9,649 bases of DNA, taken from the NCBI GenBank assembly GCA_910586285.1, contig CAJUGR010000074.1, forward strand, positions 1 through 9,649, read 5' to 3'. Of this stretch, positions 1 to 6,634 are shown one piece after another (the first letter of the stretch is position 1; the number at the start of each line of letters is the position of its first letter). Both the position numbers and the translations under genes were made by a program. Source of the DNA: an uncultured Erysipelotrichaceae bacterium (GTDB taxonomy: Bacteria; Bacillota_I; Bacilli_A; Erysipelotrichales; Erysipelotrichaceae). The notes under the pieces were generated by a model, which made no database searches, was not told the origin of the DNA, and saw only the letters and a list, made by a program, of their open reading frames with translations.

Positions 1-325
1 CATCCATACTGGCTTTGGCGATAATAATTGCCCCGGCTGCTTTCAGTTTTTCACAAATTGCGGCATCATAAACCGGCACATAATTGCTTAAAATCCGTGA
101 AGACGCGGTCGTTAGGATACCTTTGGTATTCACATTGTCCTTTAATACCACCGGAATTCCATACAACGGCAGCTTGGGATCCATTGTCTCCAAACGCTTC
201 AGTTGCTCTTCCACATCAATGAAAGTCACCACCGCATTGAGCTGCGATTGCGTTCGCCTCGCCTTTTCCATCGCATCATATACGCGTGTTTTCACATCTT
301 GACTGCGCCACTTTGCCATTTCCAT
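1..325 (-). CDS. gatA: Asp/Glu-tRNA amidotransferase subunit A, N-terminal part (partial)
   Basis: This is the first 108 residues of GatA; the gene continues past the left edge. GatA is the amidase-signature subunit of GatCAB, which frees ammonia from glutamine and uses it to convert misacylated Glu-tRNA(Gln) or Asp-tRNA(Asn) to the correct aminoacyl-tRNA in the cytoplasm. The evidence is the amidase N-terminal block GIPVVLKDN (residues 56-64), whose Lys62 should be the catalytic lysine of the Ser-cisSer-Lys triad, followed by TTASSRIL and a YVPVYDA-like stretch (about 72-88). The nucleophile serines lie outside the window. The ATG at 325 starts one base after the gatC stop (327-329), with AAGGTGG at 335-341 as a ribosome binding site. 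An in-frame ATG two codons later (319) is an alternative start. Position next to gatC supports the call, and gatB probably follows off the edge. Confidence 0.95.
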   Translation of the reverse strand, partial: MEMAKWRSQDVKTRVYDAMEKARRTQSQLNAVVTFIDVEEQLKRLETMDPKLPLYGIPVVLKDNVNTKGILTTASSRILSNYVPVYDAAICEKLKAAGAIIIAKASMD

Positions 326-326
326 A

Positions 327-620
327 CTACTTCACCACCTTCGGCACATGAATGTGCCCCGCCATCACCGATTTCGCATTGCTTAACGCATCCTCACGGC
401 TCAGCGTATGGGTCACCTCATCCGCTCTTAAAAACGAAGTTTCCGCTTCAAAGGGATACACCATGGGCTCAACTCCCGTTGTATCAATACGCTCTAAAAG
501 CGCGATTTGCTTATCCAGCGTTTCAAATTCTTCCTGTAATTGCTCAATTTCTGTTTCATTCACATCAAACATCAGCTGATGAGCCAAATGTTTGAAATAT
601 TCCTGATCTTTTTGTGCCAT
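327..620 (-). CDS. gatC: Asp/Glu-tRNA amidotransferase subunit C
   Basis: This 97-residue protein has the usual GatC length. GatC is the small belt-like subunit that wraps and stabilises GatA and GatB in the GatCAB transamidosome. Recognisable family features are the N-terminal helix with a HLA motif (about residues 11-13), an acidic helical middle, then FLRADEV (about 63-69), a SREDALSNA segment (about 74-82), and the terminal HVPKVV typical of the family. The fit is clear despite divergence in the first half. The ATG at 618-620 follows AAAGGAGG (626-633) at a spacing of five bases. That ribosome binding site overlaps the TAA stop (632-634) of the upstream lipoprotein gene, which suggests coupled translation. 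It is followed immediately by gatA. Confidence 0.95.
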   Translation of the reverse strand: MAQKDQEYFKHLAHQLMFDVNETEIEQLQEEFETLDKQIALLERIDTTGVEPMVYPFEAETSFLRADEVTHTLSREDALSNAKSVMAGHIHVPKVVK

Positions 621-625
621 GATTT

Positions 626-633
626 CCTCCTTT
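626..633 (-). promoter_or_regulatory. Ribosome binding site of gatC overlapping upstream stop
   Basis: AAAGGAGG on the minus strand, five bases before the gatC ATG. Two of its bases lie within the TAA stop codon (632-634) of the camS-like gene. This placement suggests that ribosomes ending on the lipoprotein gene can re-initiate on gatC. Confidence 0.85.
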
Positions 634-1696
634 ATAACAGCGTATTGACTTCCACATCTTTTTCACCGATATCACGCACCATGGTCGCAATGGTCACATC
701 TTGACAACGTACTTCCACTTGAATTTTATAATCCAGGGAAGAGAACGTATTCAACAGCGATTTTAAATACTGGGTGAGCGATAATGCTTCGGTTGCGGTT
801 TTGGCATACATCTCCACCGTAATATGTAATTCACTCAGCTTACCGTCACGAAAGCGGCCTTTGCCGATCATACTGACATCATCCGGCAAGAAATTTGCCA
901 GTGAGTTTTTAACCTGCAAAAACTGTGTGGCACTGGCATTGTCCAAAGCAGATGCTTCATCACCGGGGAACATCACCCATTGTTCATCAATATCGGAGAA
1001 ATTAGCACTTCTTCCCTCAAAATAGGCTTCGCTAAAAAAAGTTCCCGGCAGTGTGCTTTCCGTTGACATATTTTTATACAACGCCACATAGATCGGCATC
1101 GAATCACCGATTTCCGGCATTTTACGCAAATAAGTCACCAGTTTGCGGGCGGCTTCTTCACCAAAAGCCTGAAGCCGATCCGCATTCACCTCAATATTTT
1201 GGTCACCGACAATGCCGTTAAGTACCAACGCAATGCCGACGCCTTTGGTTTCTTTGTCGCGAATAAAATCCACTTCATAAATGTCACGGACCAACACAGC
1301 ACTCTCAACATTACCCTTGCCGGTATCAAATTGTGATCCGCTGGCCGGATTCAGCGCATCGGGATTACTGTCCGATTCGCGACTTAACAAGTTGTCTAAC
1401 TCATCATAAACAAGAAATTGCCCTTCCTGAATCGTATAACTGCTCGGGGAAAATCGCCCTTTTGTATAGCTTAACAACCCTGTGCCGATATATAAATTAT
1501 CAATTAAGGAAGCGCTGCGAATTTGATGCTGCTGCCGCAATGATGTGCTTTGGAAAGGCAAGGCCGCACCATAATCACCGGACTGTAACGCTTGGGTTTC
1601 CACCATTGTTTCCGGATTCTCATCTTCCTGTGATGAACAGCCGCTTAACAACATCGCTGCACTACAACCGATGAGCGCGATTGCTTTAATGTTCAT
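632..1696 (-). CDS. camS: CamS-family lipoprotein (sex-pheromone precursor family)
   Basis: This 354-residue protein begins with a lipoprotein signal peptide: a short basic N-terminus (MNIK), a hydrophobic core, and a lipobox LLSGC with Cys20 as the predicted lipidation site, so it should be anchored on the outer face of the cell membrane. After the lipobox comes an acidic, Ser-rich linker (about 21-40) and a globular domain of about 310 residues. I assign it to the CamS family from overall resemblance and from its place between ligA and gatC, where camS sits in staphylococci. The first CamS-type proteins were noted because peptides from their signal sequences act as enterococcal-type mating pheromones; the role of the mature domain is poorly known. 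The ATG at 1694-1696 lies inside the end of ligA (11-base overlap), with GAGGTG at 1704-1709 as ribosome binding site. There is no catalytic motif I can name. Confidence 0.85.
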   Translation of the reverse strand: MNIKAIALIGCSAAMLLSGCSSQEDENPETMVETQALQSGDYGAALPFQSTSLRQQHQIRSASLIDNLYIGTGLLSYTKGRFSPSSYTIQEGQFLVYDELDNLLSRESDSNPDALNPASGSQFDTGKGNVESAVLVRDIYEVDFIRDKETKGVGIALVLNGIVGDQNIEVNADRLQAFGEEAARKLVTYLRKMPEIGDSMPIYVALYKNMSTESTLPGTFFSEAYFEGRSANFSDIDEQWVMFPGDEASALDNASATQFLQVKNSLANFLPDDVSMIGKGRFRDGKLSELHITVEMYAKTATEALSLTQYLKSLLNTFSSLDYKIQVEVRCQDVTIATMVRDIGEKDVEVNTLL

Positions 1697-3689
1697 ATCG
1701 TTTCACCTCTTCCATAAAGGTTGCTTCATCCATTGTCTTCACCCCTAAGGCCTGCGCTTTGTCTAACTTACTGCCGGCAGCTTCCCCATAAATAACCAAA
1801 TCGGTTTTTTTCGATACGGAACCGGTCACATTGGCCCCAAGCGAAATTAACAGTTCTTTGGCTTCATTACGAGTTAACTGAGCCAGGGAACCGGTCAATA
1901 CCACGGTCAGATTGCTGAATTGGCTTTCCTGAACGTGTTGCCTGGCAGTACTCATCTGCACACCTGCTTCCTTTAACCGGGCAATCAAGGTCTGATTGCG
2001 CTCTTCGTTAAAGAAAGCACACAATGACTGCGCTGTGATTTCTCCGATATCCTTTATCTCCACCAGATCTTTCACTTCCGCCGCCATCAACGCCTCCATT
2101 GTTTCATATTCCTGCGCTAAAATCCGCGCAGCTTTCTTTCCGACCTGGCGGATTCCCAATCCAAAGATAAGGGAATCCAGTCCTTTGGTTTTACTGGTTT
2201 CAATGGCCGCAATCATTTTTTCAAAACTTTTTTCCTGAAAGCCCTCCATCGCTAAAATGGCTTCACGATGCTCTTTTAAATGATAAATATCTTCCACCGT
2301 ATTTAATAATCCTTGATGATGGAAAAATTCGATTTTCTTATCCCCCAGCGTATCGATGTCCATTGCATCACGACTGGCAAAATGAATGATACTTTCGACC
2401 ACACGTGCCGGGCAATCCTGATTGATACAATAATGTGCGGCTTCATCCGCAAAGCGAACAATATGCGAACCGCAAATCGGACAATGCTCGGGAAATACAT
2501 AGGGTATTTGATGACCGTCACGACGCTGCGGCAATGATCGCACCACTTCCGGAATGATGTCACCGGCTTTGCGTATGACTACCATATCATGAATACGCAC
2601 ATCTTTCTGCGCGATCATATCCTCATTGTGCAGGGTTGCGGCCGATACGCTGGTTCCGGCCACCCGCACCGGCTCCAATACGGCATTGGGGGTGATGCGT
2701 CCGGTTCTGCCTACGCTCAAGACGATATCCAACAAACGCGTCTCCACTTCCTCAGCCGGGAATTTATAGGCAATGGCCCACCGCGGTGTTTTTACCGTGT
2801 AGCCCATCTGTTCCTGTTCATCCAAGTCATCCAATTTGATTACGATTCCATCAATCTCATAAGGCAAGTCAGCTCGCTGTTCACTCATCGTTTGAATATA
2901 GTCCCAAACCTCATCGATATTATTGCACAAGCGGCGCTGTGAATTGGTGCGGACATGAAGTTCATCCATGCGCTCCATCGCCTCATGGTGAGTTTTAATG
3001 CCAAACTCACGGGCATTGACAAAGTAATACCAAAACGCATCCAGCTTTCGCTGCGCCGCAATCGCGGAATCCAATTGACGAATACTGCCGGCCGCCGCAT
3101 TCCGTGGATTCGCGAACAGTTCTTCGTTGTTTTCCTCTCGTTTTGCGTTGAGTTGTTCAAAGCTTTTTTTCGGCATATACACTTCACCGCGCAACTCCAC
3201 TTCGCCTTCCATGTCAATGTGCATCGGAACGGAACGAATGGTTCGTACATTGTTCGTCACATCTTCACCGACCGTACCATCCCCACGTGTCACTGCCTGA
3301 ACGAAATGACCGTTGCGATAAAGAATCGACATCGCCAAGCCATCAATTTTCAATTCTACCATATATTGCGGATGTGCCACTTCCGTGCGTACGCGCTGAT
3401 CAAAGTTATCCAAATCCTCACGATTGTAGGCATTGCCCAAACTTAACATCATTCGCTGATGGGTTACTTGTGTAAAACCTTTTAACACAGCTCCCCCGAC
3501 TCGTTGGGTCGGAGAATTATGATCCCAAAACTGCGGGAATTCGCTTTCCAGCGCCATCAGTTCCTGATAATAGCGATCATATTCCCGATCGCTGACACTC
3601 GGCTTATCCAGTACATAATATTCATAAGCAAAGCGATCCAAGATCGTTCGTAATTCATGAATGCGTTTGCTTGCCGCTTCCTTTTCCAT
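1686..3689 (-). CDS. ligA: NAD-dependent DNA ligase LigA
   Basis: A full-length (667 residues) bacterial replicative ligase, which seals nicks at Okazaki fragments and in excision repair using NAD+. Visible domains in order: the N-terminal NMN-binding Ia domain with the YEYYVLD-type motif (about 22-28); the nucleotidyltransferase core with adenylated Lys114 in LKIDG; the RGDG motif (135-138) and the NPRNAAAGS motif (194-202); the OB fold with RTGRITPNAVLEP (328-340); a four-cysteine zinc finger (Cys403, 406, 421, 426); helix-hairpin-helix repeats (about 440-580); and a C-terminal BRCT domain (about 590-667). All key residues are present. The ATG at 3687-3689 is set by AGGAGG at 3695-3700, which overlaps the pcrA stop. 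Its last codons overlap the start of the camS-like gene. The pcrA-ligA pairing is common in Firmicutes. Confidence 0.98.
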   Translation of the reverse strand: MEKEAASKRIHELRTILDRFAYEYYVLDKPSVSDREYDRYYQELMALESEFPQFWDHNSPTQRVGGAVLKGFTQVTHQRMMLSLGNAYNREDLDNFDQRVRTEVAHPQYMVELKIDGLAMSILYRNGHFVQAVTRGDGTVGEDVTNNVRTIRSVPMHIDMEGEVELRGEVYMPKKSFEQLNAKREENNEELFANPRNAAAGSIRQLDSAIAAQRKLDAFWYYFVNAREFGIKTHHEAMERMDELHVRTNSQRRLCNNIDEVWDYIQTMSEQRADLPYEIDGIVIKLDDLDEQEQMGYTVKTPRWAIAYKFPAEEVETRLLDIVLSVGRTGRITPNAVLEPVRVAGTSVSAATLHNEDMIAQKDVRIHDMVVIRKAGDIIPEVVRSLPQRRDGHQIPYVFPEHCPICGSHIVRFADEAAHYCINQDCPARVVESIIHFASRDAMDIDTLGDKKIEFFHHQGLLNTVEDIYHLKEHREAILAMEGFQEKSFEKMIAAIETSKTKGLDSLIFGLGIRQVGKKAARILAQEYETMEALMAAEVKDLVEIKDIGEITAQSLCAFFNEERNQTLIARLKEAGVQMSTARQHVQESQFSNLTVVLTGSLAQLTRNEAKELLISLGANVTGSVSKKTDLVIYGEAAGSKLDKAQALGVKTMDEATFMEEVKRYEH
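1704..1709 (-). promoter_or_regulatory. Ribosome binding site of camS inside ligA
   Basis: GAGGTG on the minus strand, seven bases before the camS ATG (1694-1696) and wholly within the last codons of ligA. It supports this start for the lipoprotein and implies that lipoprotein translation begins on mRNA still being read as ligA. Confidence 0.75.
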
Positions 3690-3694
3690 ACGCT

Positions 3695-3700
3695 CCTCCT
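3695..3700 (-). promoter_or_regulatory. Ribosome binding site of ligA overlapping pcrA stop
   Basis: AGGAGG on the minus strand, five bases before the ligA ATG at 3689. It shares two bases with the pcrA TAG stop (3699-3701), so termination on pcrA and initiation on ligA are probably coupled. Confidence 0.85.
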
Positions 3701-5948
3701 ATTTTTTTCGCAGCGAAGGATGATCCGCCATAATTTTACGAATTCCGAATTTATGATCAAAAGCTATGGTTGCCAAACCATCTTTAATACTGACAATCAC
3801 ACCTTCGCCAAAAGCAGTATGCTCCACCACATCTCCCTTATGCAGTTTACCGCCGCGACGTTTTACACCTTCTTCACGCATTTCCTGCGGCATCGCAAGT
3901 TTGGATTGCGCATTCACCGATGCCAAAAACGAATCGGCCGAAATGCCAAAAGATTTCTTTTCTTTGGGTTGTTGCTGCGCGCCGCGATAAGGAACATTCG
4001 CATAGCGATTGACGCCTACTTCTTCCAAGTACTCGTCCGGAATCTCCTTCACAAAGCACGATGTGGTCTTAATGCGGTCCAACATATAGCTGTAACCTTG
4101 TGCATCGCTGAGAAACAGCTGTTGTTTTGCTCTTGTATAAGCGACATAGGCAAGCCGACGTTCTTCTTCCATCGCTTCTCTGCCGCCTTCCTGAACACTA
4201 CGCTCATTGGGAAAAATCCCCTCACATAAGCTATACACAAACACGTAATTAAACTCCAATCCCTTAGCTGCATGAATGGTCATCAGCTGAACATATTGGG
4301 TTTGCGAATCATCGTTTTCTTCTTTATCGGTATACAGAGAGATCATCTGTAAATAATCATCCAGCGTAGCCTGCGGATCATTTTCTATAAAGACTTCCAT
4401 ATCGTGAAGTAATTCCTTGATGTTCTCTACGCGCTCAATTTCTTTTTCCGCTTCCAGCATCCGCATATAACCGCTTTGATCCAATACGGTTTTCAACAGC
4501 GTATCAATACTGGTATCCTCAACCATTGCCCGGCAGCGTTCGATAACTTCGACAAATTCCCGAATCATTACCGCGGCTTTGCTGCTTTGATTGGCGAACA
4601 CTCTGCATGCCTCATATAAATTGGTGTCATGTTCACGAGCGATTTCCTCCAAACGCTCCAGTGTCTTCGCACCGATACCGCGCCTTGGTACATTGATCAC
4701 CCGTTTGATGGCCAAATCTTTCCACAGTTCTTTGGGATCCGCTTCGTTGGGCTGTGCCAATAACCGCAAATAACTGAGCGCATCCTTGATTTCCGCCCGA
4801 TCATAAAAACGAATTCCTCCGTATATACGATAAGGTATATTTGCTTCCAGCAGAGCCTTTTCCAGTGATCGGGATAAGTAATTACTGCGATATAATACTG
4901 CGATTTCTTTAAAATTCACTCCGCATTGATGCAGCGTGCGAATCCGCGATGCCACCCACACCGGTTCATTATAATCATCCATGGCCGAAAAATGTATGAT
5001 CTTTCCCGCTCCCTCATTGCGGGTAAACAATTCTTTCTCGATGCGATTTTGGTTGTGTGCAATTAACGCATTGGCGCCGTTCAAAATTGCCTGGGTACTG
5101 CGATAATTTTCGTTTAAAACCACCGTTTTACAATTAGGGAAATCCCGTTCAAAATTCATGATGATATCCACTTGGGCACCACGCCATGTATAAATGGTCT
5201 GATCGGGATCTCCGACCACGCATAAAAGTGCATCCTCACCGGTAATTTCCGTGATGATTTCATATTGAAGCCGATCCACGTCCTGAAATTCATCCACATG
5301 GATGTAACGAAAACGACGCTGCCATTTGGCTTTGATCTCCGGTTGGTTTTTTAACAGCCGATGAGTAAATAACAACAGATCATCAAAATCCAACGCCATC
5401 ATATCATGAAGTCTTTTATCATAGAATGCATAGACCTGCGCCTTGATCCGTTCCCCTTCCCATGTTCCCGCCTGTATCATCGCCGCTTCTGGATCGACAA
5501 AGTGAGTCTTTTGACGGGATATATAACCAAGCACATGCGCATAGCTGTAACTTTTCACATCAATGTTGTATTCTTTATAAGCTTCTTTTAAAATGCTCTT
5601 TTGATCATCACTGTCCACAATCGTAAAATTGCGAGGATAACCAAGTTCATAAATATCTTCACGCAACAATCGAACACAAAAGGAATGAATGGTGGAAATT
5701 TGGATTCCTCGACTCATATCACCAAGATAGGAAAAAACTCGCTCTTTCATCTCGCGTGCTGCCTTATTGGTAAAGGTAATTGCCAAAATCTGATGTGGCC
5801 ATACGTGGCATTCATCGATCAGGTAAGCAATTCTGCTGGTGACCACTCGGGTCTTCCCGCTCCCGGCTCCCGCAATGATTCGCAAATGCTGATCAATGCA
5901 CAAAACCGCTTCTTTCTGTCGCTCATTTAAGCCCGCTAATACCGACAC
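3699..5948 (-). CDS. pcrA: ATP-dependent DNA helicase PcrA/UvrD
   Basis: A superfamily 1A 3'-5' helicase of about 750 residues, the usual PcrA length. PcrA removes stalled proteins and RecA filaments from DNA, works in excision repair and rolling-circle plasmid replication, and associates with RNA polymerase. All helicase motifs can be read: Q motif (LNERQ, about 8-12), Walker A AGAGSGKT (about 27-34), Ia ITFTNKAA (about 59-66), Walker B VDEFQD (about 220-225), III GDPDQTIYTWRGA (about 248-260), IV LYRSN, V TIHAAKGLEF and VI AYVAYTRAK. The last roughly 45 residues (GDVVEHTAFGEGVIV onward) match the Tudor-like RNA polymerase-binding tail of PcrA/UvrD. The start is either GTG (5946-5948) or the preceding TTG (5949-5951). 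The GAGGTGA at 5953-5959 is better spaced for GTG, which I chose. This is the first gene of the minus-strand operon. Confidence 0.97.
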   Translation of the reverse strand: MSVLAGLNERQKEAVLCIDQHLRIIAGAGSGKTRVVTSRIAYLIDECHVWPHQILAITFTNKAAREMKERVFSYLGDMSRGIQISTIHSFCVRLLREDIYELGYPRNFTIVDSDDQKSILKEAYKEYNIDVKSYSYAHVLGYISRQKTHFVDPEAAMIQAGTWEGERIKAQVYAFYDKRLHDMMALDFDDLLLFTHRLLKNQPEIKAKWQRRFRYIHVDEFQDVDRLQYEIITEITGEDALLCVVGDPDQTIYTWRGAQVDIIMNFERDFPNCKTVVLNENYRSTQAILNGANALIAHNQNRIEKELFTRNEGAGKIIHFSAMDDYNEPVWVASRIRTLHQCGVNFKEIAVLYRSNYLSRSLEKALLEANIPYRIYGGIRFYDRAEIKDALSYLRLLAQPNEADPKELWKDLAIKRVINVPRRGIGAKTLERLEEIAREHDTNLYEACRVFANQSSKAAVMIREFVEVIERCRAMVEDTSIDTLLKTVLDQSGYMRMLEAEKEIERVENIKELLHDMEVFIENDPQATLDDYLQMISLYTDKEENDDSQTQYVQLMTIHAAKGLEFNYVFVYSLCEGIFPNERSVQEGGREAMEEERRLAYVAYTRAKQQLFLSDAQGYSYMLDRIKTTSCFVKEIPDEYLEEVGVNRYANVPYRGAQQQPKEKKSFGISADSFLASVNAQSKLAMPQEMREEGVKRRGGKLHKGDVVEHTAFGEGVIVSIKDGLATIAFDHKFGIRKIMADHPSLRKK

Positions 5949-5952
5949 CAAA

Positions 5953-5959
5953 TCACCTC
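5953..5959 (-). promoter_or_regulatory. Ribosome binding site deciding the pcrA start
   Basis: GAGGTGA on the minus strand. Its AGGTG core lies five bases before GTG at 5948 but only two bases before TTG at 5951, which favours GTG as the start of pcrA. Confidence 0.65.
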
Positions 5960-5966
5960 ACGCATA

Positions 5967-5975
5967 ATTATATCA
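5967..5975 (-). promoter_or_regulatory. Extended -10 promoter of the pcrA operon
   Basis: On the minus strand the sequence reads TGATATAAT: a perfect -10 hexamer (TATAAT, 5967-5972) with the extended TGn motif (5973-5975). The hexamer 17 bases upstream (TCGCAC) is a poor -35, as tolerated by extended -10 promoters of the main sigma factor. Transcription would begin near 5960, right at the pcrA ribosome binding site, giving a leader of only about 12 bases. A second promoter farther upstream cannot be excluded. Confidence 0.65.
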
Positions 5976-6043
5976 CAAGTGCCTTTTGAGTGCGATAAGA
6001 AAACATTCAAGACGGCTGAAATTTCAACAAAAAAAGCAGCAAG

Positions 6044-6083
6044 ACTTAACTTTAAATTAAGTGATATAACATATAAATTATGT
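6044..6083. repeat. Two adjacent AT-rich dyads in the divergent intergenic region
   Basis: ACTTAA (6044-6049) and TTAAGT (6057-6062) are perfect inverted arms around a seven-base spacer. Next to them, ACATA (6069-6073) and TATGT (6079-6083) are inverted arms around a five-base spacer. A ten-base perfect palindrome TGAAATTTCA lies at 6017-6026. They sit between the leftward pcrA promoter and the rightward promoter, a place where an operator could act on both. In such AT-rich sequence short dyads also arise by chance, so an operator role is inference only. Confidence 0.3.
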
Positions 6084-6100
6084 GAATTTTTGTTTTCTTA

Positions 6101-6129
6101 TTGAAACATAATGCAATTCGCTGTAAAAT
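6101..6129 (+). promoter_or_regulatory. Sigma-A-type promoter for the 96-residue protein gene
   Basis: TTGAAA (6101-6106) and TAAAAT (6124-6129) are separated by exactly 17 bases. Each differs from the consensus hexamer at one position, and the -10 is preceded by TG. Transcription would start near 6136, giving a leader of about 75 bases before the ATG at 6214. This is the best-formed promoter in the window. Confidence 0.8.
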
Positions 6130-6154
6130 AATAGGCGTCATGATGGGGTCAGAT

Positions 6155-6205
6155 TAAGGAGGAGATACTGGGTTTCTTTCTAGGGAATCAACCATAGAAA
6201 GGGGG
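6155..6205 (+). promoter_or_regulatory. Leader with an orphan Shine-Dalgarno and an SD-masking hairpin
   Basis: A strong AAGGAGGAGA (6155-6164) has no ATG, GTG or TTG at a usable distance. Downstream, CTTTCTA (6176-6182) is complementary to TAGAAAG (6195-6201). The pairing can be extended by GU pairs between 6173-6175 and 6202-6204, and inside by GG/CC past a bulged A. The 3' arm contains most of AAAGGGGG (6198-6205), the ribosome binding site of the following gene. In the folded form that site is therefore partly masked. The only reading frame served by the first site would begin at CTG 6168 and end at TAG 6195-6197 (nine codons). The masking is seen in the sequence; regulation is inferred. 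Confidence 0.45.
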
Positions 6206-6213
6206 AGATGGGG

Positions 6214-6504
6214 ATGTTACAAAGAGATAGAAAACAGGACATTGTGAGTCAATTGGAATCAAGTTTGCAGCGGTATCGGGAAACACATGACCCGAATCAG
6301 CTCATAGACATTTTAAATACAGCTAAACGTAATGGCCTTACTTATGATGTTGATACCCTTGATTCCTTGCTGGATCAGTTTCATCATATATGTGGGGCGG
6401 CAATCGCAATTTATGATGAACTGTATCCCCCACCACCAGAAGAAGCAAGACAGCTGCGTAAAGCACGCAGAATGATTATCAAACAGTCTGGAATCATCAC
6501 ATAA
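6214..6504 (+). CDS. Hypothetical 96-residue protein
   Basis: I do not recognise this protein. It is soluble, highly charged and predicted mostly helical: a basic and polar N-terminal helix (about 1-25), a second helix near ILNTAKRNGL (about 33-42), a third around TLDSLLDQFHHICGAAIAIYDEL (about 48-70), then four consecutive prolines (72-75) and a basic tail with RQLRKARRMIIK (about 79-90). It has no signal peptide or membrane segment and a single cysteine (Cys60). The basic tail could bind nucleic acid, but nothing proves it. I chose the ATG at 6214 because AAAGGGGG (6198-6205) is well spaced for it and too close to the in-frame ATG at 6208. It has its own promoter and terminator, between the pcrA operon and ku-ligD. 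The good promoter, ribosome binding site and terminator argue for a real gene. Confidence 0.75.
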   Translation: MLQRDRKQDIVSQLESSLQRYRETHDPNQLIDILNTAKRNGLTYDVDTLDSLLDQFHHICGAAIAIYDELYPPPPEEARQLRKARRMIIKQSGIIT

Positions 6505-6543
6505 AACATTCTATCAGTATCGAAAACATTCATTGTGACAAAG

Positions 6544-6577
6544 AAGCGATGCTTTTCTGACAAGCATTGCTTTTCTT
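6544..6577 (+). terminator. Rho-independent terminator after the 96-residue protein gene
   Basis: AAGCGATGCTT (6544-6554) pairs with AAGCATTGCTT (6562-6572), an 11-base-pair stem with one GT pair and a seven-base loop, followed by a T-rich stretch ending TTTTCTT (6571-6577). It lies 40 bases after the stop at 6502-6504 and just before the ku -10 box, so it should largely insulate ku from the upstream gene. Confidence 0.75.
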
Positions 6578-6585
6578 AGCAATTG

Positions 6586-6591
6586 TATAAT
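6586..6591 (+). promoter_or_regulatory. Probable -10 box of the ku-ligD promoter
   Basis: A perfect TATAAT preceded by TTG, 43 bases before the ku ATG. No good -35 is present 16 to 18 bases upstream; that place is filled by the 3' arm of the preceding terminator stem (AGCATT at 6563-6568 with a 17-base spacer). The promoter may be weak or need an activator. Confidence 0.55.
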
Positions 6592-6622
6592 ACAAAAAAT
6601 CAAAACCATAATAAGGGTAATC

Positions 6623-6628
6623 GAGGTG
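6623..6628 (+). promoter_or_regulatory. Ribosome binding site deciding the ku start
   Basis: GAGGTG is six bases before the ATG at 6635 and three before the ATG at 6632, so 6635 is preferred. An in-frame GTG at 6626-6628 is part of this site and is not the start. Confidence 0.75.
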
Positions 6629-6634
6629 ATCATG

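Noticed and set aside
203..595. Plus-strand open frame of 130 codons
   Set aside because: It runs antisense to gatA and gatC, has no ribosome binding site and a composition typical of a shadow frame (His- and Pro-rich).
2955..3446. Plus-strand open frame of 163 codons opposite ligA
   Set aside because: It is antisense to the intact ligA catalytic domain, with no ribosome binding site or recognisable product.
3657..4229. Plus-strand open frame of 190 codons opposite the pcrA 3' end
   Set aside because: It is antisense to a complete pcrA with all motifs, lacks a ribosome binding site, and its product is Phe/His/Arg-rich without recognisable domains.
6140..6157. Five-codon frame ATG ATG GGG TCA GAT then TAA near the transcript start
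   Set aside because: It has no ribosome binding site and is short enough to be chance.
6208..6210. ATG at 6208 as the start of the 96-residue protein
   Set aside because: It is only two bases from the AAAGGGGG site; the in-frame ATG at 6214 is better placed. The difference is two residues.
6626..6628. GTG as the start of ku
   Set aside because: It is part of the GAGGTG ribosome binding site; the ATG at 6635 has proper spacing and gives the usual Ku N-terminus.
6505..6634. Sigma-G-type promoter for ku
   Set aside because: I looked for a TGAATA-like -35 with a CATACTA-like -10 at 17-18 bases, as used by the Bacillus ku-ligD genes, and found no convincing pair.
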